A DNA stretch of 64,000 bases from Oscillibacter sp. (GCA_017547085.1 JAFYQM010000051.1:1-64000); one strand, 5' to 3'. Shown: positions 8,357 through 17,132, counted from the first letter of the stretch. Numbers and translations: made by a program. The notes: a model not told the origin generated them from the letters alone.

Positions 8357-9319
8357 TCACTTCATAGTGGTGATGGGGCGGGCCTGCAGCAAATATACCT
8401 GACCGTCCACGATAGCCCATTCAATATCCTCGGGTTTCTTGTAGAAGTCTTCGATCTTACGTGCCAGTTCCACCAGCTGATCGCGCTCGTCATCCATCAG
8501 CACAGGAGCCTCGCGCAGTTCCTCGGGCACAGGGATCTCCTTGGTACCGCCGCGCTCGTCCAGACGAACTACCATGGTTTCCTTCTCAGAGATGTACTCA
8601 GTGGTGATCTCCCCGGTCTTCTTATTGATCCACAGATCGTCGGGAGTAACGATGCCGGAAACGATCGCCTCGCCCAGCCCCCATGCAGCCTCAATCATAA
8701 CGGTGTCATAGTCGTTGGTGATGGGGTTGGAGGTGAACATGACGCCTGCCTTCTGGGCATTGACCATGTTCTGGACAACAACAGCAATGGAGATGCTGCG
8801 CTCGTCGAAGTTCTTTTCTCGACGGTAGAAAATGGCTCTGTCGTTATACAGGGATGCCCAGCACTCCTTGATGTACTTGAGCACATCATCGTTGCCGATG
8901 ACAAACAGGAAGGTCTCCTGCTGGCCGGCGAAGCTGGCATCGTCCAGATCCTCCGCAGTGCCGCTGGAGCGGACTGCCACGGGGGCCTTTCCATCACCGA
9001 TGGAAGAATAGTAGCTCAGGATCTCTTCCGCCATCTCCTCGGGCGCGGGCATGGAAACGATATGCTCGCGGATCTCGGCCGCGACGGAGATCAGGGATGC
9101 GTCACTAGAGAAATCGATGGTCTCCAACTTCTCAAACACATACTCCCACAGACCATTTGCCTCCATGAAGGCGTTGAACATCTCGGAACGGACAATGAAG
9201 CCCTGGGGAACGGGCAGACCCGCGCGGGACATACGGCACAGGCTTGCACCTTTGCCGCCGGCACTGAGCGCCAGCTCCTCATCAGGGATCTCATTGAACC
9301 ATGCCAAATACTGACTCAT
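8357..9319 (-). CDS. PEP/pyruvate-binding ATP-grasp subunit (PPDK_N domain only), phenylphosphate synthase beta-like
   Basis: A 320-residue protein corresponding only to the N-terminal nucleotide-binding domain of PEP synthase. Seen are SAGGKGASLCRM, the ATP-site VAVRSSGTAEDLDDASFAGQ, MVNAQKAGVMFTSNP and the C-terminal DIEWAIVDGQVYLLQARPI. The swivelling His domain is absent and is supplied by the next upstream gene. This split layout is known from phenylphosphate synthase of Thauera/Azoarcus, where the beta subunit resembles this domain. The start at 9319 has AAAGGAA upstream. The reaction would be autophosphorylation of the partner His with release of AMP and Pi. The acceptor is unknown. 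Confidence 0.8.
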   Translation of the reverse strand: MSQYLAWFNEIPDEELALSAGGKGASLCRMSRAGLPVPQGFIVRSEMFNAFMEANGLWEYVFEKLETIDFSSDASLISVAAEIREHIVSMPAPEEMAEEILSYYSSIGDGKAPVAVRSSGTAEDLDDASFAGQQETFLFVIGNDDVLKYIKECWASLYNDRAIFYRREKNFDERSISIAVVVQNMVNAQKAGVMFTSNPITNDYDTVMIEAAWGLGEAIVSGIVTPDDLWINKKTGEITTEYISEKETMVVRLDERGGTKEIPVPEELREAPVLMDDERDQLVELARKIEDFYKKPEDIEWAIVDGQVYLLQARPITTMK

Positions 9320-9425
9320 GTTTACTAATTCCTTTCTACGCCCGTCGCTACAGGCGGGTGATATTTTATTCGGGCAAAATGACTGCGGCAGCCATTTCGG
9401 ATGCCGCAGCCACGCCATAGATGAG

Positions 9426-11132
9426 TTAGCCGATGACCTCAACGACACCGGTGGAGCCATCCACGCGGATCTTGTCGCCGGTCTTCAGGATCTGAGTAGC
9501 ACGGCGGGTGCCGACAACGCAGGGAACGCCGAACTCACGGGCAACCACAGCAGGGTGAGACAGAGCACCGCCGGTATCGGTGACCAGACCGCCGATCTTG
9601 GAGAATGCCACGACCCATGCGGGGTTGGTCATCTTGCAGACCAGGATCTCGCCTTCCTTGACGGTATCCAGCTCGGAGGGATGAGAAACCAGATGTGCAA
9701 CGCCTTCGTACACGCCGGGGCAGCCGGGGATGCCCTTCAGGACGGTCTTGCTGATCTCTGCCTTCTCGGCAATTTCCTTCTGCTCGGCCTCGAACTTGTG
9801 CGGATAACCCCACAGGCTCTTGTAAGGCTCGTTGTAAACCTGCCACTCGGTAGCGGTGCCGTACCACTCCTGAGGATGCATCTTGCGGGCAGCTTCCATC
9901 TCTGCCTTTCGCTCCTTGACCAGCTCCTTGACGGGATAGTCGGAGGTAGCGGCGCAGCGGATCTCGTCATACTTCAGCATGAAGATGTCCTCGGCGTCTT
10001 CCAGAATGCCGGCCTTGACCATAGCCTGACCGATCTTGACGAAGGCAACGCGCATATGAGAATACACGCCCTGATCGATGTAGAAGTGATGGTCGGGAGT
10101 GATGGGAGCCATCTTGACGCACAGCTCCAGATAGTACTTCAGCTTTGCCAGCTCCTCGGGATCACTGACCATGGCGTACAGCTGCTCGATGGCTTCCTTC
10201 TGAGACTGCATGCAGGCATCATACTCTGCATTGTAGTCATATCCGGAGTTGACATAGGAGCGGACTGCCTCGTAAGCGGGAGTGGGATCCTCGTACCAGG
10301 TCTTGTAGATGAACTCGTGAGTGTACATAGCCTTGAAGCCGTACTCTTCACGATAAGCATCCATCATAGCCAGGAACTTCTCGCTGCCGGGAACGGAAGC
10401 GACCTTCTCCATGATGACGGCGTTGTCGGTAGTGGACTGGAACAGTTCCTTCAGAGCGGGAACGCTGCAGACCTCTTCCTTCATCTCCCACAGAGCCTTC
10501 AGGGAGTCCCAGTTGCGGTCGGCGGGAGAAACGTTGATCTTGCCGATCAGAACGTCATCGGCACCGGCTGCCTTGGCGGCGTTGGAGAAGTCGGTGGAAG
10601 CCTGGAACTGGGCCAGGTTGATGATCCAGTGGATACGGAATGCCTCGCACTTCATGTCCAGAATGTCTTCCATATGGATCATGATCTCGGGCAGGGACTT
10701 ATTCTCGAAGTCAAAGTCCAGAATACCGTTATGGATCTGCTTCAGGCGGGGCACATACTCCTTCTGCCAGCGATCCATGAAGGTATCGGCATAGATGGGC
10801 ATAACCTTGACATAGTAGTCGAACATGGGGCCGATCTTGTCGGCATCCATTTCAGGGGGAACAACGGCAGAATACACATAGCCGCCGATCTTCTTGGCGA
10901 TCCATGCCTTACCGATGGGAGCGCCAAAACGCTGATACATATAGGAGCAGTCTGCACCCCAGCGGCCATCGGTATCCCACCAGCCACCGATGTCAAAGTA
11001 CAGAGGGGAGATGGGGTTGGGGCAATGCAGGTCATCATAGAACCACATCAGGCCCTTTTCTTCGTCCTTCCATTCGATGGGGAAGCGCTCGTCAGTGAAT
11101 TTTGTGGCAAGAACCTTGGAAGTATCGCTCAT
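9426..11132 (-). CDS. PEP-utilizing-enzyme His-domain subunit, phenylphosphate synthase alpha-like
   Basis: A 568-residue protein with a long helical N-terminal and central region and, at the C-terminus, the mobile phosphohistidine domain TDTGGALSHPAVVAREFGVP; the catalytic His is about residue 526. The organisation matches the alpha subunit of phenylphosphate synthase and the acceptor-plus-His part of rifampin phosphotransferase. The central region would therefore hold the acceptor site. ATG 11132 follows AAGGAG. It is the first gene of the leftward operon and is expressed from the divergent promoter region at 11.2 kb. Phosphotransferase activity is a confident family inference, the phenolic substrate a tentative one. 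Confidence 0.78.
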   Translation of the reverse strand: MSDTSKVLATKFTDERFPIEWKDEEKGLMWFYDDLHCPNPISPLYFDIGGWWDTDGRWGADCSYMYQRFGAPIGKAWIAKKIGGYVYSAVVPPEMDADKIGPMFDYYVKVMPIYADTFMDRWQKEYVPRLKQIHNGILDFDFENKSLPEIMIHMEDILDMKCEAFRIHWIINLAQFQASTDFSNAAKAAGADDVLIGKINVSPADRNWDSLKALWEMKEEVCSVPALKELFQSTTDNAVIMEKVASVPGSEKFLAMMDAYREEYGFKAMYTHEFIYKTWYEDPTPAYEAVRSYVNSGYDYNAEYDACMQSQKEAIEQLYAMVSDPEELAKLKYYLELCVKMAPITPDHHFYIDQGVYSHMRVAFVKIGQAMVKAGILEDAEDIFMLKYDEIRCAATSDYPVKELVKERKAEMEAARKMHPQEWYGTATEWQVYNEPYKSLWGYPHKFEAEQKEIAEKAEISKTVLKGIPGCPGVYEGVAHLVSHPSELDTVKEGEILVCKMTNPAWVVAFSKIGGLVTDTGGALSHPAVVAREFGVPCVVGTRRATQILKTGDKIRVDGSTGVVEVIG

Positions 11133-11195
11133 GTCAATTCTCCTTTTCACATTTTATTGGATGGATCATTGCGATGATATTGCCTGTCCGCAAGA

Positions 11196-11210
11196 AATAA
11201 TCGATTGTTT
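11196..11210. promoter_or_regulatory. Operator copy 1 (imperfect ATAATCGATTAT palindrome)
   Basis: AATAATCGATTGTTT matches the left arm and core of the perfect palindrome found twice more in this island. It lies just downstream of the predicted minus-strand -10 (11213-11218), i.e. at the start of the phosphotransferase operon transcript, where a bound repressor would block initiation. Confidence 0.5.
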
Positions 11211-11212
11211 AG

Positions 11213-11241
11213 ATTTTATCCGTAAAAGAAGATATGCACAA
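11213..11241 (-). promoter_or_regulatory. Predicted sigma-A promoter of the leftward phosphotransferase operon
   Basis: On the minus strand a -35-like TTGTGC (11241-11236) and a -10 TAAAAT (11218-11213) are separated by 17 bases. The -35 match is weak, as is common for regulated promoters. Operator copy 1 follows immediately. Confidence 0.4.
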
Positions 11242-11287
11242 AAAAGTGTCAAAATTACATACAGATACACAAAAAACCGAATTATTG

Positions 11288-11316
11288 TTGATTTGCGGGC
11301 ACGGTAGTGCTATGCT
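11288..11316 (+). promoter_or_regulatory. Predicted extended -10 promoter of the PHP gene
   Basis: TTGATT (11288-11293), a 17-base spacer and TATGCT (11311-11316), preceded by a TGC extended -10. The palindrome at 11356-11367 lies about 40 bases downstream of the -10. Confidence 0.4.
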
Positions 11317-11355
11317 TTGTGCAGAGGTCAACCATAATTTTTTGCGCCGTATTCG

Positions 11356-11367
11356 ATAATCGATTAT
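11356..11367. promoter_or_regulatory. Operator copy 2 (perfect palindrome ATAATCGATTAT)
   Basis: A perfect 12-bp palindrome in the leader of the PHP gene. Identical to the copy at 12250-12261 and shared in part by 11196-11210. It is a likely binding site for the FadR-type regulator encoded at 12298. Confidence 0.6.
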
Positions 11368-11463
11368 AGCTACAAAAAAATATTAACGAGAATAAGCAGA
11401 AAAGTCAATACACAATCCCCCGCTTTTCCACAAAATACCCACCAAAAAGGAGTGCCGTTTTTT

Positions 11464-12216
11464 ATGCAATTACGCCATATAACTCCGGAAGTAGACACCC
11501 ATACTCATACGATCCTCTCCGGTCACGCATGGTCTACACTGACCGAAAACTGCTGCGCTGCAAGGGATAGAGGCATGAAAGGACTGTGCCTGACCGAGCA
11601 CGGTCCCGCCATTGAGTGCGGCGCCCCCTCCTTCATCCCCCACAGCCAGAAAATGCTGCCGGATTACGTGGAAGGTATCCGCGTTTATAAAGGTGTCGAA
11701 ATCAACGTTATCGATCATCAGAACAATCTGGACATTCCCGAAGAGTACCTGAAGCTGAGCGAATTTGCCATCGCCAGTATCCATTCTCACATGTTCCCAG
11801 GCAAGGCAGACCGCGATGCAAACACCGCAACCTACCTCGCCATGCTCGCAAATCCCTACATTGATATTCTGGGTCACGCTGATGATCCCTCTGTTCCCTG
11901 CGACTTTGAGTCGTTGGTCAAGCAAGCGCAGACCTATGGGAAATTGCTGGAATTCAACAACAATTCCACCACTTCCCACCGCCCCGGAAGCCTTCCCTCC
12001 CTAAAGGAATATATCCTGTGCTGCAAAAAGCACGGGCAGCGGGTCTGCGTTGCCAGCGACGCCCACTTCTACACCATGGTCGGCAATGTGGCGCCCATGA
12101 TGACGCTGCTGGATGAACTGGATTTTCCGCAGGAGCTGATCGTGAATCTCACCAAAGAACGGTTTGATACTTATCTGGAAGAACGAAATGCACGGATCTG
12201 TGCCCTGACGGATTGA
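11464..12216 (+). CDS. PHP-domain phosphatase-like hydrolase (YcdX type)
   Basis: A 250-residue PHP protein of the YcdX group. The metal-binding motifs are clear: VDTHTHT near residue 10, LTEHGP near 43, the KGVEINV Glu, SIHSHMF, ILGHADDP near 140 and ASDAHFY near 200. YcdX-type proteins hold three metals and show phosphatase activity. ATG 11464 is chosen over the GTG at 11452, which overlaps the SD AAGGAG. A phosphatase beside a dedicated phosphotransferase suggests that a phosphorylated intermediate is later hydrolysed (inference). Confidence 0.8.
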   Translation: MQLRHITPEVDTHTHTILSGHAWSTLTENCCAARDRGMKGLCLTEHGPAIECGAPSFIPHSQKMLPDYVEGIRVYKGVEINVIDHQNNLDIPEEYLKLSEFAIASIHSHMFPGKADRDANTATYLAMLANPYIDILGHADDPSVPCDFESLVKQAQTYGKLLEFNNNSTTSHRPGSLPSLKEYILCCKKHGQRVCVASDAHFYTMVGNVAPMMTLLDELDFPQELIVNLTKERFDTYLEERNARICALTD

Positions 12217-12241
12217 CAAAGGCGCTTCCATGCGGTACAAT
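12213..12241 (+). promoter_or_regulatory. Strong sigma-A promoter of the gntR-xdh operon
   Basis: TTGACA at 12213-12218, a 17-base spacer and TACAAT at 12236-12241. It overlaps the stop codon of the PHP gene. The palindrome at 12250-12261 covers the expected +1 region, so autoregulation is likely. Confidence 0.75.
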
Positions 12242-12249
12242 TTTAAACG

Positions 12250-12261
12250 ATAATCGATTAT
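12250..12261. promoter_or_regulatory. Operator copy 3 (perfect palindrome ATAATCGATTAT)
   Basis: Identical to the copy at 11356-11367. It starts nine bases after the -10 of the gntR promoter, a classic repressor position. Confidence 0.65.
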
Positions 12262-12297
12262 ATCAGGCTTGAGTACAGGCACGGAGGGTATATACCA

Positions 12298-12999
12298 ATG
12301 GAAAAAAAGCCGACCGACGGAATCATAGCCCGGGGAACGCTGCGCAAAAATATCCGGACATACATCCAGGAGCAGATCGCCTGCGGTCGCTTCAAAGCGG
12401 GAGACCGCGTGGTGGAAACGCAGCTCGCAAAGGAACTGAATGTATCGCAGACACCCGTGCGCGAGGCCATTCTGGAGCTGTCTGCCATGGGCATCATTGA
12501 AGAGCGCCCCTACTCCGGCTCCTATGTGCGGTCTTTGAGCGCAGAAGAGATCGAAGACGTATACAATATCCGTGCTTTTATCGATGAACACGCGGCGAGT
12601 CTGGCAGCGAAGCGCATCACGGATGAGCAGCTGGCACAGCTGGAGGAACTTCTCCACGAGATGGACGCTGCGAAAAGCATCCACGAATTCGTAGAAAAGG
12701 ACATCGCATTTCATGCTTTGGTGGTGGACGCTGCCGGCAGTCCGGCTCTCCGCCGCATGTGGGAAGGTCTGCGACTGGTTGAATGGACAGGCCTTTCCGC
12801 AGCAGCCACCCAGAACACGCTCCCCGAACTAGTAGAACAGCACTGGGAGATCTACCGCCTGCTGAAAAGCCATGCAGACCATACCGCCGGGGCATTTATG
12901 TTCCTGCATATCAAAAATTTCGGAGATGAAATGAAACGTCGCTTCGCGGCCAAAGACAGCGAAGCGGTGAACGATACAGAAGGGAGTGAAGACCTTTGA
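12298..12999 (+). CDS. GntR-family (FadR/FCD) transcriptional regulator 1
   Basis: A 233-residue FadR-type regulator. The winged helix covers residues 10-75 (LRKNIRTYIQEQIACGRFKAGDRVVET, LAKELNVSQTPVREAILEL). The FCD effector domain follows, with metal-site-like His residues in DIAFHALV, EQHWEIY and MFLHIKNF. It is the first gene of the transcript that continues into the hydroxylase genes; its TGA overlaps the next ATG at 12999. Residues 160-185 suggest an acidic small-molecule ligand, as in other FCD proteins. It is close in sequence to the regulator at 17255. Confidence 0.9.
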   Translation: MEKKPTDGIIARGTLRKNIRTYIQEQIACGRFKAGDRVVETQLAKELNVSQTPVREAILELSAMGIIEERPYSGSYVRSLSAEEIEDVYNIRAFIDEHAASLAAKRITDEQLAQLEELLHEMDAAKSIHEFVEKDIAFHALVVDAAGSPALRRMWEGLRLVEWTGLSAAATQNTLPELVEQHWEIYRLLKSHADHTAGAFMFLHIKNFGDEMKRRFAAKDSEAVNDTEGSEDL

Positions 13000-15374
13000 T
13001 GCTGGAAGGCCGCGATTGGAACCGTCTGGTGATCAACCGCAAGGAAACCACCGGTGATGAAGCTGTCATCGGTCATACACAAATCAGAAAGGGCGGCATC
13101 GCAAAGGTCATGGGCACCGCCAAGTTCGGCGCAGATGTGGATCTGCCCGGTCAGCTCTACGGTGCTGTACTGCACAGCCCCCATGCCCACGCCTGCATTT
13201 TAAGCATTGATACCGAACAGGCCCGCGCTCTGCCCGGCGTTCGCGCCGTGGTCATTGGGTCTGATTTCCCCACGCTTTACGGCTCTTTCATTGCGGATCA
13301 GCCCGTTGTGGCACAGGAGAAGGTCCGCTATCAGGGTGAACCGGTGGCCGCCGTTGCCGCCGATACAGAAGAGATCGCCCATGAGGCAGTCCGGCTGATC
13401 CGCGTGGAATACGAGCCCCTCCCCGTGATCAACGATCTGGCAGAATCCATGAAAAACGAAGTGCTGATCCACGAGGACTGGAGCCGTTACGACTGCAGCA
13501 GCGCCTGCTTCCCCATTCAGGGCACCAATATCGGTGACCAGTACCACCTGAAAAAGGGCGATCCCGACATCGGCTTTGCCGAGGCAGACGAGATCGTGGA
13601 AAGCGAATTTACCTGTGGTATGCTACAGCACACCACCATCGAGACCCACACCGCCACCGCAGAGGCAAACCCCATCACCGGCGACATCCATATCTGGAGC
13701 CCCTCTCAATCTCCCTTCAGCATCCGCGGTCTGCTGGCAAAAACCTTCCATGTGCCTCTGGAGAAGGTTCGCCTGACCGTGACGGAGATCGGCGGCGGTT
13801 TCGGCGGCAAATACGAGGCCCGCTGCGAGCCTCTCGCCATCGCCCTGTCCCTGAAGGCCAATGGCCGCCCTGTGAAGCTGACCTACCGCCGTGACGAGGA
13901 GTTTGCAGCCACCGTCTGCCGCTCCCCTGTCCATATGCACATCAAAACCGGCGTGAAAAAGGACGGCACCATTACTGCCCAGAAAGTAAATATCGAGTGG
14001 GATGCCGGCGCATACGTCACCACCAACCCCCGCGTGGACTACAACGCAGGTTTCGCCGCCAACGGCCCCTACAAGATCCCCCACGCACAGGTGGACGGCT
14101 ATGTCTACATGACAAACAAAACGCTGGGCACCGCCTATCGCGGTTTCGGCGTTACAGAAGTGGCAACCGCACACGAGCGGCAGATGGACCTGATCGCCGA
14201 AAAGTTGGGCATGGACCCGCTGGAACTGCGTTTGAAGAACGTTCTGTGCAATGGCGATACCGGCATCACCGGCGAGATCATGCACACCATGGCCGTGAAG
14301 GAATGCCTGCAGGCCGCTGCCGACAACATCGGCTGGAAGGACCTGCCCCTACACTGGATCGATGAAGAAGGGAACCTCTGCGGCAAAGGCATCGCCTGCT
14401 TCAACAAGCTGACCGGCACACCCTCCACCACCTCCGTTCTGGTCAAGATGAACGAGAACGGCTCTTTGTACATCATGTCTGCCAGCACGGAAATGGGACA
14501 GGGCGTTACCACCACCCTCCCCCAGATCGCCGCGCAGGCGCTGGGCATGGATCTGGAAAAGATCTCCATGGCCCCCATCGATACCGCCATCACCCCCTTC
14601 GACAAGACCACCACCTCCTCCCGCTCCACCTTCCACAGCGGCAACGCCGTGCTGGAGGCCTGCGATGACATCAAGACCCAGCTTTGCCGTCTGGCCGCGC
14701 TGAAATTCAAGGTGGACGAGACGGATGTGAAGTACACCTCCGACGGCTATATCACCTGCCGCAGCGACGAGAGCAAGAAGATCCACATCAACGATGTGGG
14801 CAAATCCGGCATCCTCCACGAGCAGGCCCCCGTTGCCGCGCTCGGCAAATACGGCACTTCCGACATCTTTGATCCTCCTCCCGTGGACGGCCGCCAATCC
14901 AAACGTCCCACCGTCATGTGGATGCACGGCGCACAGGCCGCCATCGTGGCCGTCAATCCCAAGACCGGCCGCGTGCAGGTTAAGAAGGTGGGCGCCGCCC
15001 ACGATGTGGGCAAGGCCATCAACCCCACCGGCTGCCTGCAGCAGATTGAAGGCTCCATCATCATGGGTCTCGGCCATGCACTGATGGAAGAGATGATTTA
15101 CGAAAACGGCAATCTCCGCAACGGCAACATGGTGGACTACAAAGTCCCCACCTTCATGGACGCCGATGTGGAAATGAAGATTACGTTGGTGGAACAAGCC
15201 CATCCCGAGGGTCCCTACGGCGTGAAGGGCATCGGCGAGCCCGGTCTCGCCCCCACGGCTGCCGCCATGGTCAACGCCGTGTGCAATGCCTGCGAAGCCA
15301 ATTTCACCTCCATCCCCATCAAACCGGAACACGTTCTGTTCAGAAAGGAGAAAGCCCATGCTCCCCAAATTTGA
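12999..15374 (+). CDS. Xanthine-dehydrogenase-family molybdopterin-binding subunit
   Basis: A 791-residue large subunit of the XDH/aldehyde oxidoreductase family. Seen are the N-terminal aldehyde-oxidase domain, GGGFGGK near residues 265-271 (Moco binding), AYRGFG near 378-383 (active-site Arg), TEMGQG near 496 and the catalytic Glu in GIGEPGLAPT near 747. These indicate an active hydroxylase. Length and three-subunit layout resemble both XdhA-type purine enzymes and 4-hydroxybenzoyl-CoA reductase HcrA. ATG 12999 follows AGGGAG. The substrate cannot be fixed by eye; the neighbouring phosphotransferase argues for something other than plain xanthine. The last 17 bases overlap the FAD-subunit gene. 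Confidence 0.88.
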   Translation: MLEGRDWNRLVINRKETTGDEAVIGHTQIRKGGIAKVMGTAKFGADVDLPGQLYGAVLHSPHAHACILSIDTEQARALPGVRAVVIGSDFPTLYGSFIADQPVVAQEKVRYQGEPVAAVAADTEEIAHEAVRLIRVEYEPLPVINDLAESMKNEVLIHEDWSRYDCSSACFPIQGTNIGDQYHLKKGDPDIGFAEADEIVESEFTCGMLQHTTIETHTATAEANPITGDIHIWSPSQSPFSIRGLLAKTFHVPLEKVRLTVTEIGGGFGGKYEARCEPLAIALSLKANGRPVKLTYRRDEEFAATVCRSPVHMHIKTGVKKDGTITAQKVNIEWDAGAYVTTNPRVDYNAGFAANGPYKIPHAQVDGYVYMTNKTLGTAYRGFGVTEVATAHERQMDLIAEKLGMDPLELRLKNVLCNGDTGITGEIMHTMAVKECLQAAADNIGWKDLPLHWIDEEGNLCGKGIACFNKLTGTPSTTSVLVKMNENGSLYIMSASTEMGQGVTTTLPQIAAQALGMDLEKISMAPIDTAITPFDKTTTSSRSTFHSGNAVLEACDDIKTQLCRLAALKFKVDETDVKYTSDGYITCRSDESKKIHINDVGKSGILHEQAPVAALGKYGTSDIFDPPPVDGRQSKRPTVMWMHGAQAAIVAVNPKTGRVQVKKVGAAHDVGKAINPTGCLQQIEGSIIMGLGHALMEEMIYENGNLRNGNMVDYKVPTFMDADVEMKITLVEQAHPEGPYGVKGIGEPGLAPTAAAMVNAVCNACEANFTSIPIKPEHVLFRKEKAHAPQI

Positions 15375-16221
15375 TCTCTATATGCCCACCGACCTGGCTG
15401 AAGCCTGCCGCCTGAAAGGCGAAGGCGCAAAGGTCGTTGCCGGCGGAACGGATGTGTTTGTCAACATGCACGGCGGCAAGGACCGCTCCGACAAGGTGGT
15501 GGATGTGAAGAACATCCCGCAGCTGCAGGGCCACTCCTTCTCCCCCGAAAACGGATTGGATCTGGGCGCACTGACCACCCACCGCGACATCGAACTGTGG
15601 GATGTGATCAAGAAGCACTACCGCGCCATGTTTGAAGGCTGCTCCCGCGTCGGTTCCGTGCAGATCCGCACCCGCGGCACACTGGGCGGCAACATCTGCA
15701 ACGGTGCCCCTTCCGCTGACAGCATCGGCCCCATGATGGTGCATGATGCCGCCGTTGTGGTCGCAGGCCCTGCTAACGAACGCATCGTGCCCCTGAAGGA
15801 CTTTTATCTGGGACTGAAGCAGCTGGACATGAAAGAGGACGAGATCCTCAAGCGCATTCTGATCCCCGCACCGAAGGCACACTCTGGCAGTTTCTACATC
15901 AAGTACACCCGCCGCAACGCCATGGATCTGGCTCTTCTGGGCGTGTCTGCCTATGTGGAACTAGACGGGGACATTCTCAAAACAGTACGCATCGCTCTGA
16001 CCACCGCCGCCCCCACGCCGATCCGCGCCGAAAAGACAGAGGCACTTCTGATCGGAAAGCCTGCCAGCGAAGCCCTGCTCACCGCTGCCGGAAAGACGGT
16101 ACTGACGGAAAGCCATCCCCGTTCCAGCTGGCGTTCCAGCGCGGAGTTCCGCCTGGCACTGCTAGAAGAACTGACCGTTCAGGCACTGCAGGAAGCCATC
16201 GCACAGGCAAAGGAGGCATAA
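15358..16221 (+). CDS. FAD-binding subunit of the molybdenum hydroxylase
   Basis: A 287-residue CO-dehydrogenase-flavoprotein-type subunit. The FAD-binding AGGTDVFVNM is near residue 28 and the TRGTLGGNICNGAPSADS segment near 105-122; a CO_deh_flav_C domain ends the protein. There is no extra Cys cluster, unlike the HcrB subunit of 4-hydroxybenzoyl-CoA reductase, which carries a [4Fe-4S] insertion. The ATG at 15358 has AAAGGAG and overlaps the end of the preceding gene, so the two are translationally coupled. Confidence 0.88.
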   Translation: MLPKFDLYMPTDLAEACRLKGEGAKVVAGGTDVFVNMHGGKDRSDKVVDVKNIPQLQGHSFSPENGLDLGALTTHRDIELWDVIKKHYRAMFEGCSRVGSVQIRTRGTLGGNICNGAPSADSIGPMMVHDAAVVVAGPANERIVPLKDFYLGLKQLDMKEDEILKRILIPAPKAHSGSFYIKYTRRNAMDLALLGVSAYVELDGDILKTVRIALTTAAPTPIRAEKTEALLIGKPASEALLTAAGKTVLTESHPRSSWRSSAEFRLALLEELTVQALQEAIAQAKEA

Positions 16222-16224
16222 TAC

Positions 16225-16713
16225 ATGCAGAACATCACAATCCACACCATTGTCAACAATGAGCTGTATATTCGGACGATTCCCGTCAATATGACGCTGC
16301 TGCAGTTCCTGCGGGAGGATCTCCACCTCACCGGCACCAAGGAAGGCTGCGACGAAGGCGAATGCGGCGCCTGCACTGTTCTGGTGGACGGACATCCTAT
16401 GAACTCCTGTCTGGTGCTGGCCGCAGAAATGGACGGCAAGCATGTCCTGACCGTGGAAGGTCTGGCAGAGGACGGACGTCTCCACCCTCTGCAGGAGGCA
16501 TTTCTGGAAGTGGGCGCTGTGCAGTGCGGCTATTGCACGCCGGGCATGCTGCTCTCCGGCATTGCCATGCTGAACCTCTACCCACACCCCACCCGTGAAC
16601 AGATTCGCAAGGAGATGGAAGGCAACATCTGCCGCTGCACCGGCTATGAGCGCATCGCCGATGCCATCCTTCTGGCCTCCGAGCGGCTCGCCGGAGAAAC
16701 GGAGGCACACTGA
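16225..16713 (+). CDS. [2Fe-2S] subunit of the molybdenum hydroxylase
   Basis: A 162-residue small subunit. The plant-type [2Fe-2S] site uses C42, C47, C50 and C62 (CDEGECGAC...C); the second site uses C101, C104, C136 and C138 (CGYC, CRC). It passes electrons between Moco and FAD. It follows the FAD subunit by three bases and its TGA overlaps the ATG of the C_GCAxxG_C_C gene. Confidence 0.92.
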   Translation: MQNITIHTIVNNELYIRTIPVNMTLLQFLREDLHLTGTKEGCDEGECGACTVLVDGHPMNSCLVLAAEMDGKHVLTVEGLAEDGRLHPLQEAFLEVGAVQCGYCTPGMLLSGIAMLNLYPHPTREQIRKEMEGNICRCTGYERIADAILLASERLAGETEAH

Positions 16714-17129
16714 TGACAGATGTCACCCGCTATTTTTACAACGGCGGTCTTAACTGTGCGGAATCCACGCTGCGCTGTTTGATCGAGGACGGCGTAATCG
16801 ACGCGCCGATGGATATTGTTCGGATGATGACCGGCTTTGGCGGCGGTATGCAGCGTGGAAGCACCTGCGGCGCTGTCGTCGGCGCTGTGGCTGCATTGGG
16901 CTGGGTCACCGGCCGAACGGATCCGGACGGCTCTAGAACCGAGTCTGCTGCTGCAGTACGGGAATTTCTGAAGCGGTTTGAAGAAGAATTCGGCACGCTG
17001 TCCTGCCGGGAACTGCAGGCCACATATGTGAAAGAGCATGCGCTGAAATCCGACGGAATGTACCGAAAATGCACCGTTTTCGTTGAAAAGGCCGTCGAAA
17101 TCGCAAAGGACATCCTTTCCGATAAGTAA
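16713..17129 (+). CDS. C_GCAxxG_C_C family probable redox protein
   Basis: A 138-residue protein with the family signature: GGLNCAES near residue 15, GGMQRGSTCGAVVGAV near 50-65, a Cys in LSCRELQ and one in RKCTVFV. These small proteins are common in anaerobes, often beside redox enzymes, and may bind a metal or act in electron transfer; no function is proven. The start overlaps the stop of the [2Fe-2S] subunit, so it belongs to the hydroxylase operon. Confidence 0.85.
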   Translation: MTDVTRYFYNGGLNCAESTLRCLIEDGVIDAPMDIVRMMTGFGGGMQRGSTCGAVVGAVAALGWVTGRTDPDGSRTESAAAVREFLKRFEEEFGTLSCRELQATYVKEHALKSDGMYRKCTVFVEKAVEIAKDILSDK

Positions 17130-17132
17130 AAC

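Noticed and set aside
9318..11177. Another long plus-strand frame opposite the phosphotransferase subunit
   Set aside because: Same mirror effect; the minus-strand product carries the phosphohistidine motif and the SD.
12999..16713. Calling the operon 4-hydroxybenzoyl-CoA reductase
   Set aside because: The FAD subunit lacks the extra Cys-rich [4Fe-4S] insertion of HcrB and no benzoyl-CoA pathway genes are nearby; only the family can be stated.
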